Source: Dendrobium chrysotoxum
Taxonomy: Eukaryota > Streptophyta > Magnoliopsida > Asparagales > Orchidaceae
Assembly: GCA_019925795.1 (NCBI GenBank)
Contig: CM034304.1
Span: forward strand, 14,562,720-14,626,719
Length of the DNA: 64,000 nt
Direction: 5' to 3'
Below are positions 23,115 through 34,278 of this stretch, piece after piece. The first letter of the stretch is position 1; each line of letters starts with the position of its first letter. The notes under the pieces were generated by a model. That model did no database searches and was not told the DNA's origin. It saw only the letters and a list, made by a program, of their open reading frames with translations. A program made the translations under genes and the position numbers.

Positions 23115-26100
23115 GGTTTTTCTTTCCATCTTTGGCTAGTCATTTGAATGCTATAATAGCAGCAAGTTAACATTGGCTAACATTCTAAATTTTCCAAAAT
23201 GATCATTTAACAAATTAAAATTTTAAATATTCCAAAATGATCATTCAACAAATTCATTGAAAATTCATTAAGTAGGATCTAAATTTATTTAAATTACTTG
23301 CTTCCGTTATTTTGTTCTGTGTAGTCTCTACATTTTGAAAGTATGGGTAATGTATCAAAATTTTGATTACTAACCATTATCTTTCATTTGTATAGATGGA
23401 ATTGCAGAACTCCAATTACCGCCCAATTGAGATGAGGTTCTAGCAATCAACTGGCAAATGCTGTTATCAATACTAAAAATACTGGAGCAACCATCTAGTT
23501 TGGTGGACTAGAATTCTCTACATCTACTATAGGGGTTGCTGTCATTCCTATGTATGACATGAAATTTGAAGGGCCCGCTAGGAGGCCTTATTCTGTTAAT
23601 GCTACTGCACACTGCGCGCATCTGTCGAGGCTGTGAATCACTGCCAGGGATATTCCTCAAGGATTTCTTCCTTTGAAAGGCTTTCTCAGCCAGGAACCCC
23701 AGCTACAAAGAGGGTTAAAGCCGGGAGAAGAGTTTATGTGGTGACTGCAGACACCACCACCTTGTTAAGGGAGCCTGTAGCACCTGGAAGGCATGACGTT
23801 GAAACTTTCTCATCTGGAGGAAAGCTTACCAGAAGGCAAAGAAGGAGGATGAATGCCGAGTTGCGACCTCAGCAGTTACTTCCAATCCACCCGTCCACAC
23901 TGCCGGCCCAAGAGCCAGAGGCAAGTATTCCCACTAAGAACAGGTTTACTAACTTAAAGCGAGTAAAAAAGAATAGCTCTATTTGTGAGTTTAAATAATC
24001 ATTATGGGAACAACGACCTCAAGCCCCAACTCAGAAGGAGCTCGAAACCCTATCTGCCTTAGTGTATAGGGTTTTGAAGATAGTGAAGGAGAAGGGCTGA
24101 TAAAGAAAAAACTCTAGAGGACATTGGTGATCGAGGCCAAGAGAACCCTACCAAGAGGGTCGCCATCTTTGGCAACTCAAAGGAAGTTTAGGACAACTCC
24201 ACGGTAAGCACATCGGGGCGTGACACTTGGACCGTGTGTCCAAGAATCTGCGCCGAAAGAGCCTAGTGAAAGAGAAAGCAAGTTTGGAGGCTGAAGCCTC
24301 ATAAAGAGGAAATATATGAAGAAAGAATACTATGCTCGAGCGTAAAATCTGGTACAGCTTCCGGGAGATCCACCCCTGCCGACAGAAATCATCAGAAGTA
24401 GGTACCAAAGAAGGCCTACAATGACAGTCGCCTTGACGTTCGACCCCAAGAGAATCCTCCAGGGAATCCCGTCACTCATCAGCCCCATCCAGGGAAGAAG
24501 CTAACTTCGACTGTAGTCCGCAGGTCGAAGAAATATTCTTACCGAACAATGAACCGGAGATCTAGTGGCGATGCCGCTCAGAAATCTGTATACAAGAAGA
24601 AGAGGAAAATGAAGAGGACACAATAAAAGTTGAAATGGTTTACATGGTAAGCCATGTCGATGACGACGACAACGATGATGATGATGATGATAGGCGGCTG
24701 CAATCACCTAGACGAACACATTAATGCCACTACAGAGCTAAGTCCATCGTTAGTAGAAGTGGCCACTCCTTAGAAGAAGGAGAAGAAGAGGTTGAGAAGA
24801 ATCCCCTCGCCGTCGAAGCTATCACGCTTGTAAATATGCGAAGGCAAATGAGGCGGCAGATGAAAGCTAAAGACAAAGAGATCTCTCAGTTGAATGAAAA
24901 AATGACTAAGATGATGACTCAGATGACAACAATGATGGAGATGATGCAGAGGGCTGCTGTTGCATGCCCTACGCCAGCCCCGCTTGCCAATCAAGTTTTG
25001 AGTAGCACTCTTACCAATCCATCAAACCCCCAGGTACCCCAAGCTTCAGGAACGAGGGGTACACCTGAAGGTGGTAAAGAAACCAATGACTTAACCCAGT
25101 AGTGCACTCCGCAAAATGTGGCAAGCACCTCTGAGCCCGTGATAGCTGCATATCCATAAGGCTTAATCAGTGAGAAAATTAAAACCATTATAGCCACCGA
25201 GCAGGCAGAATAGTTAGTAGGTAAAGGGCACCCGTACCTGATAGAATACGACTAGGTGCCGTATCCAAAAGGGTATTCTATTCCGAAATTTAATACCTTC
25301 AACGGTAATAATCATCTCAAGCAGCATCTGGCACAAATTAAAGCCACCTGCGGGAATATGGGAGGCGTTGACGCCTTACTTTATTCAACAAATCGTCAGC
25401 AACTTGACAGCAATAGCTTTCGAATGGTACACCGAGTTATCAAACGATTCCGTAAAGGCATTTACAGAATTAGAGATCTTGTTTGTAAAAAATTCGCCAG
25501 TGCGACTGAGAAGACAATCATTGCTGACCTCGCTTTAGAGAAACAGAAGGACAATTCAGTGATGAAATATATAACTCACTGGCACAATCTTAACATGAAG
25601 TATGAACAGCAGTTGGAGGAGCATGCAATTCTAGTATTAATGCGGAATATCGATGATAAGATGTAACCTTTTTTATGCATGGCTTCCATTACCACCTTCC
25701 AAAATCTGCTAAACAGAGTGGCGGAGTTCAAAAAATTGAACTTGTCAAAATCTAAAAGACACTTCGACAAATCTAAGAAGAATAAGGCTTCCGACACCAG
25801 GAAAGGTGAAGCCCGCACCACATTTTATTCCAAGGCTGACAAGGAAAAATAGTTGGTGTATAATGTCGATAAGGGCAAACAAATTATATATAAAGATTAC
25901 AGAGAAAAACAGCAGGCAAATCCTATCCCTTAACTAAAGTTGATACTTGGGGGAAATGACAAACCTCGGACTTTTCCTAGAGGAGAACGCCCAAAGAAAG
26001 CAATGGGAACTAGTGATCGAACGTTCCTATCCCTCAAGGAGAAAATAAATAGAGAATATTCATTCAAGAGGGAAAGTATCGTCAAATTGTTTCAGCAAAC

Positions 26101-27147
26101 ACTCAAGGCGGGTCTAGAATTGCCAGAATGAAAGGGGCCTAAAGAGTCCAATCACACTGGTGACCCAAATTTGCCCGTATCATCGGGTAATTAGCCATCC
26201 TATTAAAGATTGCTATATATTCAAGGATTGGCTAGAAAGAAAGTTCAACAAAGAGAGAATTCACATTATCAGATAATGTGTTAGTTCGTCTCAAAAAAGA
26301 ATCAACTCAGGTGATTACATCATCTTCCGTACCCCTAACTAAAGGAATAACATAAGAAGAACTAGCTCAAGAGGAACAATGGGAGACTGTGGTCTCCAAA
26401 AAAATAATGAAGATGTCGAAGCAGCTAGAAGGAGATCCTGGTGTTAAGTGGAAGTCCCCTACTAAACTAGTGTTAGATTTAAAGGAGTTGCCCATTACGA
26501 ATGCATCCACTTCCAAGCAGCACCCTAGCTAGGTTAGCTTGTTAAATTCCAGCAAAGCAATGTCAAAATCTTCCAAGAAAAGAACCAAACTGAAGAAGCC
26601 CAAGGAGAAAAAGATTGTCACTCAAAGGGCTATTGACAGTTTGAATGAATATTGTCAAACAGTAAGGCAGCCTATTAAGTTCGTTGACTTTATGTCCGAG
26701 CTTAAAATAGATAAAACAGAAGAAGCTAATGAAGACTCCATTCCTGTGAAATCATGTCGAGTCATTTTGGTGACATCAAACACGTCGACAAAAGGAGAAT
26801 ATGCTGAGGAAATAACTCTTGAAGTTTGTCTGATTGTGTCATCGATAGACTACAATTCAGAGGAAGATTTATACATCCCAAATGAGGATGAATCAGAGCC
26901 CGATATAGCATCGCAAATAGAGCTTGTGAAGCTGGATGGAGATTTTGAATCAACAAATGAATCTTCAGAGGCAACCAAAGTTAGTTCTGAAGAAAACGCT
27001 TCATCAAGTGAACCTGAGTCAAATGAAGTGGCCCAAGTGCAATTGAGAAGTGACAAAGTATTGCCGGCTCTACTGAAAAAGGAGATTTCTAATAAGGATA
27101 AGGGAAATGAGATAGTTGTCCATAAAGATATTACTATATTATAGATG
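23115..27147 (+). pseudogene. Ty3/gypsy gag-region relic, no pol
   Basis: Broken frames follow the primer binding site in plus orientation. The piece at 23633-23998 ends with an Arg-rich LTRRQRRRMNAELR segment. The piece at 24836-25102 has a heptad-like Met/Thr-rich coiled coil (MTKMMTQMTTMMEMM). The piece at 25256-25666 begins PYPKGYSIPKF and shows the retrotransposon gag core, with FNGNNHLKQHLAQ and LALEKQKDN...MKYITHW. The frame at 26539-27144 (201 codons) is Lys-rich, then acidic and Ser/Glu-rich, like the linker between gag and protease. No LGRPFL, FMDD or integrase motif follows, so the element lost pol or was a gag-only derivative. Tat lineage is likely but not certain. Confidence 0.7.
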
Positions 27148-27938
27148 ACATATTTGGTAGAGTAGCTAACAATGGATTAAAGATCATGAGCATGATGCTC
27201 TTGCTAATACTAATCATAACTTTTTTTATATACATTTAAAACATAGTTTAAAGCACTTTACAAAGCCTAAATATGTCCAAAATATATTTTGCAAAATTTT
27301 AAAATACTTACAAGATATGTTAAAGTTCATTCAAATTGAGTTATTAATTGCCTTCCTTTATCGTCATTATGTCAAAGTTGATAAGCCCCCATGAGCCACC
27401 TCCTTTATTGTGCTTATCTTCTAGTTGATGAGCCCCATGAGCCACTTCATGGGACCTTTTTAGGACTATGTTTTTTGTACTGATTTATTTAAATTTTTGC
27501 ACATCTTCATTAGGATGTAGACAAAATCTTGTGGAGCTAACAACCTGCACTATAATGGCTAGTAGCTTAAATGGGGACTTGCATATTGCATGATTTTTAA
27601 GAATGCAGGTAAATAACTTTTTATCAATTTTGCGCCCCTCGCCTCTCTTATAAACACTCATGATAAACTAGTTATTGAAACAAGTTCTTTGCTCCAAAAT
27701 ACTAAAACTCTTTTAAGCTTAAGTGTTCATTCTATGGAGATTTATTGAGCTCAAAAGTGTCAATGCTTAAAATATATTTTCCTCTGTGTTTTATTGAGAT
27801 ACAAGCTATGTAAGATGCACTTATTCACTATTTTTATTTCAATTTTGTACTCTTAACCTTATTGTAGCTTGAAAATTTCTAATTATAAATATAAAAGAGG
27901 GAGCCTCCTTAGAAGAAAGCATTTTTGTATTATTGGCA
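27148..27938. other. Intron sequence between the gypsy relic and a hAT element
   Basis: AT-rich, with no open frame of note. The words GATAAGCCCCCATGAGCCAC and GATGAGCCCCATGAGCCAC recur at about 27380 and 27427, a small local duplication. Confidence 0.5.
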
Positions 27939-27974
27939 CCGTATACCATGGTTTAAAATTGCGCAATAAGAGGT

Positions 27975-28095
27975 GCGCCTCAGCGTAATTTCCTTCTTTT
28001 AAGCCTTAAAGCCTACGCAATGAGAGCTGGGATTAAGGCGTACGACTCAAGTTCACTGAGGCGCGCTCGCCTCATATTTTAGAGGCATCCGCCTC
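27975..28095. repeat. Subterminal GAGGC...GCCTC palindromes of hAT-1 (left side)
   Basis: Palindromic words cluster inside the left end: GAGGCGCGCTCGCCTC at 28058-28073 and GAGGCATCCGCCTC at 28082-28095, plus GTGCGCCTCAG near 27976. The right end mirrors them with GAGGCTTATGCCTC (31586-31599) and AGGCTTATGCCT (31611-31622). In hAT elements such subterminal repeats are transposase binding sites, so that role is inferred. Confidence 0.6.
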
Positions 28096-28139
28096 TTATA
28101 ATTAAAAAAAATCCTAACCTAATATATTTCTATTCAGTT

Positions 28140-28425
28140 CGCCCCCCAACCCCGCGCGTCTTCGGCCAGTTCTGAACCGAAACGAGGTTTCTTCTCCCTT
28201 CTTCTTCGAGCGACGTTTTCCCCGATTCCTTCCATTCGATCGGTGTCGGCTTGCTTCCACCGAGAGTTGCTCTTCGCCTCTTGCTTGGAGTTCTCTTCTA
28301 CCGCGAGTTGGGCTGGAGTCTCCTTCGACCGACCGCTGAAAGCTCTTCTTCGTGGTTGGAGTTTAGGGTCTATTGACAAAGGTGAAATAGCTTTACTTCC
28401 TCTTCTTCTTTGCACTCAAATGTGA
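28140..28425 (+). promoter_or_regulatory. GC-rich leader of hAT-1 (probable promoter / 5' UTR)
   Basis: A GC-rich, CT-rich block separates the left subterminal repeats from the transposase frame and ends at an AT-rich stretch. Its composition differs sharply from its surroundings. The position is that of a hAT promoter and first noncoding exon, but no TATA box was identified. The open frames on both strands (28134-28415 minus, 28243-28425 plus) are probably by-products of GC content. Confidence 0.35.
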
Positions 28426-28929
28426 TTTTTTTGTTATACCATCGCATTTATCAACATCTTCCTTTGATTTTCATTTATTTTTTGGCAAATTTTTTTTTCT
28501 TTTAAATTTTATGCAATCTTGATTTATTTTACACATACACTTTTCAATGTCAATTGATTGAATGGTTATCATTGATAGTGTAAGAAAATAAAAATGATAG
28601 GACTTTTTTATTTATGTAATATTTAGATTTCTTTTTGTTAGACTTATGTTTATGTGGACATGTGGTTTAGGCATGCATAATAAAAAGTATAAGATGCTTA
28701 ATAGATATGTGTATAAATTAATGCCAAAAATAGAGGAGGTGTACTACATGTAATATGAATGGAAGTTATGCACAAAGAATATTTTGATCTTGTATGATAC
28801 ATTGGATGCGATTTAAAATTTACTTTGTAGGTTTTGACAACTACATCTTAAACTCTTAGGTTGTGTTTTTTGTAGTGGCTTGATATTTTGAATTTTGATC
28901 TTCTATTTTATATTCTTCTCATAAAGGAT

Positions 28930-31358
28930 AGTCAGAAGTAGGGATAAAGCTGCATCAGGTCATAGAAAGGATCAGTATGGAAACATAACACTCAGGTGAA
29001 TGTAGGAGGCAATGATAAAATATATGTATATCTGAAATGCAATTGCTGTGATAAAGTTGTGAAGGGTGGTGTAACTAGGATGAAGGAGCACCTTTCAGGT
29101 TCTCACAAGAATGTTGCACCATGCTCCAAAGTGTCTAATACTGTAAGGGAGGATATAAAGACATACATGAATAAGTCTACCACGTCAAAGCATCTTGCAC
29201 AGAAGCAATTTGAGGACAGAGTTGATGTTGGCTCCTACTACGGGAGTGAGCGTAGCGTTAGGGATTCATCTTCTTCGATGAATCTCATTTCATCTAGGGG
29301 TGCTAGAGATCCCATGGATCATTATATGGTGCAAACATAGAAGATAGGCCTCATACTACACAGAGAATGGCCCCAGAGAAAGCAAGGGAGGCACGAAAAA
29401 GAGTGTGTAAGGATATAGGAAAATTTTTCTATGAAACTGCAATTCCATTTAATGTTGCAACATTACCTGCTTATTACATCATGATTCGTTCAGTTGAAGC
29501 ATTTGGGAGAGGGTTCAAACCTCCAACCATGTATGATTTAAGAACATAGATTCTAAAGGAGGAGTTGGATAGCACTGATAAAAGCATTGAAGAAATTAAG
29601 AGGACTTGGGCCCAAACAAGTGTAACAATTATGTCAGATGAGTGATCTGATATAAAGCATAGAAATTTGATCAACATTCTCATTAATAATCCTTATGGTA
29701 CTGTATTTTTAAGATCAGTTGAAGCATCTGACCAGGTCAAGGATGCTGAGTTCATATTTGGATTATTAAATAGCATCGTTGAGGAGGTTGGAGAACAGTT
29801 AGTTATACAAGTGGTTACAGATAATGCAAGTGCTTACAAGGCTCCAGGTAAAAAACTTATGGAGAAGAGGAAACATTTGTACTGACTCCATATGTTACAC
29901 ATTGCATAGATCTGATTCTTGAGAAGCTTGGGGAGTTGCCTCAACACAAGAATGCATTTACTAAAGCAAAAAAAAAAAACTAAGTTTATTTACAACCATT
30001 CTTGAGTTTTGGCTCTTATGAGAAAAATTTTCAAAGAAAAAAATTCTGAGGCCAGCAGCAACAAGATTTGCTACCGCTTACTTGACATTAGAGAGTATGC
30101 TGAATGCTAGACAACCTTTAGAGTCTATGTTCACCTCCACACAGTGGTTGAGTTGTGCTTGGGCGAAGAAATATGAGGGAAAAGAGGTTAGAAAAATTGT
30201 TTTGAATAACAGATTTTGGCAAAGTATCTTGTACGCCATTACAACTACTAGACCTTTGGTTCAAGTTTTAAGGATGGTGGATGCAGAGAAGAAGCCTGCA
30301 ATGGGTTTCATCAACAATGCTATGAATGAAGCTAAAGAGATTATTGCCTACAACTTAGGAGGCGAAGAGGGAAGCTTTAAGAAAATTTAGAATATTATTG
30401 ATGATAGATAGGAGCTACAACTTCACCTACACTTGCATGCAGCTGCTATTACTTAAACTCTTAGTATCAATATGCAGAGAACAAGTCTACAAATCCTAAA
30501 ATAAAGTTAGGATTGTATCATTGCATGGATTGACTGATAAGTGATGCAACTGAAAGATCAAATGCTGACATGCAATTGGTACCTTTTAGGAACAAAGAAA
30601 ACTTTTTTGAATTACAACAAGCAAATAATACAATTGCCAAACGATCTCCAGGTAATTTCATTTAATGTTTTAAATATTTATTTAAAAGTTATTTTTAGAG
30701 CACTAATTAAACTCCCTTATGTAAATCTTAGTCGAGTGGTGGATTCAATTTGGTGATGGGACTCCAGAATTGTAGCGTTTCGCTGTAAAAATTTTGAGCT
30801 TAACATATTTTTCATTTGGCTATGAACAAAATTGAAGTACCTACAACCAAGTACATACAAAGAGAAGAAATCATCTGTCGACATTGAGAATGAATTAGCT
30901 GGTGTACATTATGTACAATAGGAGACTCAGAGACAGGAACGTAAAGAAAAAAGGATTAATGGATGATGAAGATCCTTTGCTTTGCGAGGATGTGACATCT
31001 AATAATGAGTGGTTTGTAGATAATGAAGTTGAAGTGATGCCGTCTGAATTATAAGATGAAGATTTAAATATTGATTTTTTTTATAGTCATAAAGCATCTA
31101 CATCCACCACAACTCAAGAATAAATCAAAAAAAGTACATAAATAATATAGTTTTCTTAGACTTTTATTAATGTATTACACTATTACTCATTTTGATATTG
31201 TTCAAAAATATTTAAGGAAGAGGAAGATAACTGATATTAAAGGAGCTGCTTGGAAGACATTGAACTCTATAGAAGAGGAGGAAGGGGAGAGAGCAATTCA
31301 TCATAATAATGATTCAAATGAAGACCCCCTTAGTGATGATAGTGCTGATGACTTATGA
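28930..31358 (+). pseudogene. hAT-1 transposase, inactivated
   Basis: The piece at 28996-29340 begins with a BED-type zinc finger: CNCC (C-x2-C), then VTRMKEHLSGSH (H-x4-H). The pieces at 29367-29549 and 29667-29885 match the DUF659-type region, with YYIMIRSVEAFGRGFKPP, then LINILINNPYGTVFLRSVEA and VTDNASAYKAPGKKL. The piece at 30082-30390 covers the middle (TQWLSCAWAKKYEGKEVRK). The expected C-terminal dimerisation part is only fragmentary (30700-31358). The family enzyme cuts and joins DNA in the nucleus as a dimer. Stops at 29550 and 29643 and frame breaks after 29885 make this copy non-functional; the stop at 29643 replaces a Trp codon. Confidence 0.82.
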
Positions 31359-31683
31359 GTTCTTATGTTATATGTCATTGCTATTTATTTTTAAAATTAT
31401 ATGTTAATAAAAAGAATGCTATGATTTGAGAAAGATAGAATTTGAGTTGAACTATATTTCATGTTATCTTATTATTGGGATATTTTGATTTCACTTCATA
31501 TCTTGTGCATTTTTATGCTTTATATTATTTACTCATTAGTATATAAAAAAATTATCATTTTATATTTACACAATCTTTTGATTTTGAGGCTTATGCCTCA
31601 AAACGCCTTGAGGCTTATGCCTAACCTCACAAACGAAAAATGCCACAATACCCGATTACACAATTTTAAACATTGTTGTATAC

Positions 31684-32145
31684 TCGTCTATGACTTCATA
31701 GGTGTTTAGCAGGTAATTGGAAGGTCATGGAGAGGAATTCGCCCTCAAGAAGCGCCCACCTGGAAAACTCGCCAAATGATATGAGAGGAATCACTCGCCT
31801 CAAGCTCACAGGGAATATGCCCAGAGTGATCAAAAAGCATTACTCGTTCGAGCATACTAAGCCACCTTTTGTGGGTCGATCTGGGGATTCTCCCCTTTCA
31901 TCTGCTTCTTCGTCTAAGTCCCGTAAATTCACCGAACCCCAAGATTTAATAAATCCATAATTAATGTCAAAAAATAGGGTAACAACGAGTTTATCTTGTC
32001 GTGAGATTCCCGGGATTCTCAAATCCTTTTTGGCAGAATTTATGTGGAATCCTGCTCAAATCCTGCATAAATCTCATTGCCAAACAGCCTCTGAGATTAG
32101 TAATTGGAGAGAAACCACCAGAGCCCGAGTCTTCCCCACTTGGTG
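31684..32145. other. Intron spacer with one unrecognised ORF
   Basis: The plus frame 31727-31960 (77 codons) starts MERNSPSRSAH, is Ser/Arg/Pro-rich, and has balanced codon composition compared with the AT-rich surroundings. I recognise no domain. A CCAAACAGCC-type word near 32080 resembles ends of small MITEs. It could be a captured exon or an old transposon piece. Confidence 0.3.
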
Positions 32146-32917
32146 ATTATTGAAAGTACGAGATGCGCCAAGAGGGGGGGTGAATTGGTATTTTAAAAAA
32201 TTTAACCCTACACAAGAGTTCTAATTTTTTTTGTATTTTTAAAATATAACTCAACGAATAATGTGCGGAAGCAAATACAACATTCACAACAATGATATTG
32301 ATAATTCAATTTTAGATTTTACAACACAAGATTTAAATCATGATTTTTCACCCAGCAATTTAACGTACTAATTAAAAGCATGAAAAATAAAGTACGGTAA
32401 ACAGGAAAAAACACACCAGAGATTTTTATAGTGGTTCGGTCACTTTCCTACGTCCACTCCCCGGAGTCCTCTACTCCGGGATTTGCACTAGTAAAAGTTG
32501 ACTCTCCTTTTGCCCCCGCAGTAAGGCGGAGAAGCCTTTACAACACTCACTTTCACCTCCCTCGGTGCGGCGGAATACCAAACGCTATGTTACCCTCCTG
32601 GTGACGGCAGCGAACCTTCTCCTTTTTCTCCCTCCTGGAGATGGCAGAGTACCTTGGCGATGTTGATCTTGAAGTGACTCTTCCCTCGAGAACTTTCCTG
32701 AAGCTTCCCAAAGCCACAAGAGGAGCAAAGCATGCAGCTAGCTTGGAGCCACCGTGTGATCCCCTCACACTATTTCTCCCTCACTCTCAAGCTCACCTTC
32801 ACCTTCCTCTCTCAAGCCCTGGATCTCTCCAAAAACTTCTCTCTAACGAATCCCCTTCTTTTCTCCAAGCCTCTCACAGCAAGAGGATAGATCAACAACT
32901 TCTTAAAAAAAATTTTA

Positions 32918-32932
32918 AGTTGTTTTTATATC
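32918..32932 (-). promoter_or_regulatory. Candidate LTR TATA box
   Basis: On the minus strand GATATAAAAACAAC lies just downstream of the palindrome array and upstream of a GAGAGAGG-rich leader. The equivalent of this site in copy 1 is CTATATAAACTC (112-123) and in copy 3 CTTTATACAAAC (about 62492). Conservation of place in three copies supports a U3 promoter. Transcription itself is not shown. Confidence 0.45.
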
Positions 32933-32984
32933 AGGCTTTAGAAAAATCTAAAAGTTTCAACTTTTGCGTTTCTGTTCGTACAGT

Positions 32985-33790
32985 ATGATCTATAATCGTG
33001 CAGTACGATCAGTTCAATTACAGCTTCATCCAGTACGAGTATAGACGAACAGTTATCGAATTTTATACATATCGTACTGTACGATATGTATATCGTACAG
33101 GATGATACTGTTGATTCGTACTGTTCGTACAGGACGAACTGTAGGACGATCCTTAGGACGAAAGAATTCGTCTCTGTCAGTCGTCTAGCACTCCTTCAGT
33201 CGTACAGTACGATTAGTATTTTTCAGGATATCGTCCTGTACGATACGAATATCGTCCAGGACGAATAGAACAAAAATTCTTGGTATCGTCTGGTACGATC
33301 AATGGGACGAAGGAAATCGTCTCTGTCGGTCATCCAGCACTCCACTAGTCGTACACGATTAGTTCATTTCTTGATATCGTCCTGTACGATATGAATATCG
33401 TCCAGGACGAACAGAACTAAAAACCTTAGTTTCGTCTGGTACGATCTCTGGGACGAATGAAATCGTCTCTGTCAGTCGTACAGTACGATATATGATCGTA
33501 CAGTACGATCGACTTTTAAATTAGAAACCAACGTTTATTTCCTGATTATGGAGATAATTTTGGTAAGTATTAATTAATCGTACAGTACGATCAGTTCAGG
33601 AAATCAAAATTAAGAACTTACCAAACTTATTCTGGCGACTAGGGTTTCTCAATTATATCTTATCGTACAGTACGATATGTATCGTACAGTACGATTAGTT
33701 TATAAACTTAATTATTTGAAAATTAGCCATTAGCCTGAGTATTTTTAATTAATCGTATAGTACGATACGAAAGCGTACAGTACGATTTTC
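32985..33790. repeat. Array of short palindromes, core TCGTACAGTACGA
   Basis: About twenty copies of odd-length palindromes occur in 800 bp. Perfect ATCGTACAGTACGAT-type copies lie near 33478, 33494, 33577, 33661, 33678 and 33200. Variants include ATCGTCCTGTACGAT, ATCGTCCAGGACGA, TCGTCTGGTACGA and TCGTACTGTACGA. Within 33156-33470 they are embedded in tandem units of about 148 bp, marked by GGACGAA...TCGTCTCTGTC at 33156, 33305 and 33451. Each core is CpG-rich and self-complementary, so it could be a dimeric protein binding site or a short hairpin. Confidence 0.9.
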
Positions 33791-34278
33791 TTAAAAAAAA
33801 AATTTAAAACATTTAAAACAATTCTCCCCCTGTGTGTGTGCATGGTTGCTCCTTTCACATGCATGCTTCTGTGGCAGACTCAAGAAAATAAAAATAAAGA
33901 AATAAAAATTACAGACTTTTCAACATCCTATTCTACCCGGTTTGAGTCTCCAGTAATCTTGAGCAGTGTGCATCTGACCTGAAATGTTAGTGCTCATATA
34001 TAAGGATTAAGCATTTGTAATCTAAATGAAGTCTATATGGATTCAGTAAGTATTAGTTGTCACCATCAAAATTAAGTGCTCGGGATCCTGAATTTTAACA
34101 ATTATTCCATTGATTCTTCTCCACTACCCTACTCTTGTCTCTCTCTAGTCTCTTCTCCTCCTTTATGATCCCTAGCCTAAAAAGCATCTCTACCAATCCA
34201 AGGTGGTACCTGATTTTCTGGGTCTCAACTACCTAAGTACTAATCAAATAAGCACAATTTCAAAAATCGCAAAATTAC

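Larger units (their letters stand above)
27939..31683 (+). mobile_element. hAT transposon (hAT-1) with TIRs and 8-bp target duplication
   Basis: The element proper is 27947-31675 (3,729 bp). The left terminus CATGGTTTAAAATTG matches the reverse complement of the right terminus, CAATGTTTAAAATTG, at 13 of 15 positions. The flanking 8-mers CCGTATAC (27939-27946) and TTGTATAC (31676-31683) agree at 6 of 8 positions, the mismatches being C/T. The size, an 8-bp duplication and a BED-finger transposase define a hAT element. It lies in the giant intron, antisense to the host gene. Confidence 0.85.
32151..34100 (-). mobile_element. Solo LTR of the non-coding LTR family, copy 2 (intact, with target duplication)
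   Basis: On the minus strand the unit runs from TGTTAAAATTCAGG (at 34100) to GTACTTTCA (at 32151), a 1,950-bp TG...CA repeat. The five bases ATTAT flank it on both sides (32146-32150 and 34101-34105), a perfect 5-bp target duplication, so it is a solo LTR left by recombination. Internal landmarks in minus-strand order are TTTTGATGGTGACAA (about 34065), AGGGGGAGAATTG (33819-33831), the palindrome array (33790-32985), a TATA-like GATATAAAAAC (about 32928), a minisatellite-like GAGGTGAAAG region, GTGGACGTAGG with CACTATAAAAATC, and the CACCCCCCCTCTTGG block. It lies in the giant intron in gene-sense orientation. Confidence 0.85.
7336..34278 (-). other. Giant (26,943 bp) intron of the HPR2-like gene
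   Basis: The donor reads AAG|GTAATT at 34279/34278 and the acceptor TGTGCAG|TTTAGC at 7336/7335, both on the minus strand. The exons meet in phase 0 and the joined product has the expected family length, so no other exon is needed. The intron is filled with transposable elements in both orientations (SINE, RTE LINEs, gypsy relic, hAT, solo LTR) and tandem repeats. Splicing across this distance is inferred from the exons, not seen. Confidence 0.85.

Noticed and set aside
33819..33831. AGGGGGAGAATTG read as a polypurine tract with the LTR starting at 33820
   Set aside because: An LTR from 34100 to 32151 has TG...CA ends and an identical ATTAT duplication on both sides, and copy 3 shares the sequence beyond 33820. 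The purine tract is therefore internal to the LTR.
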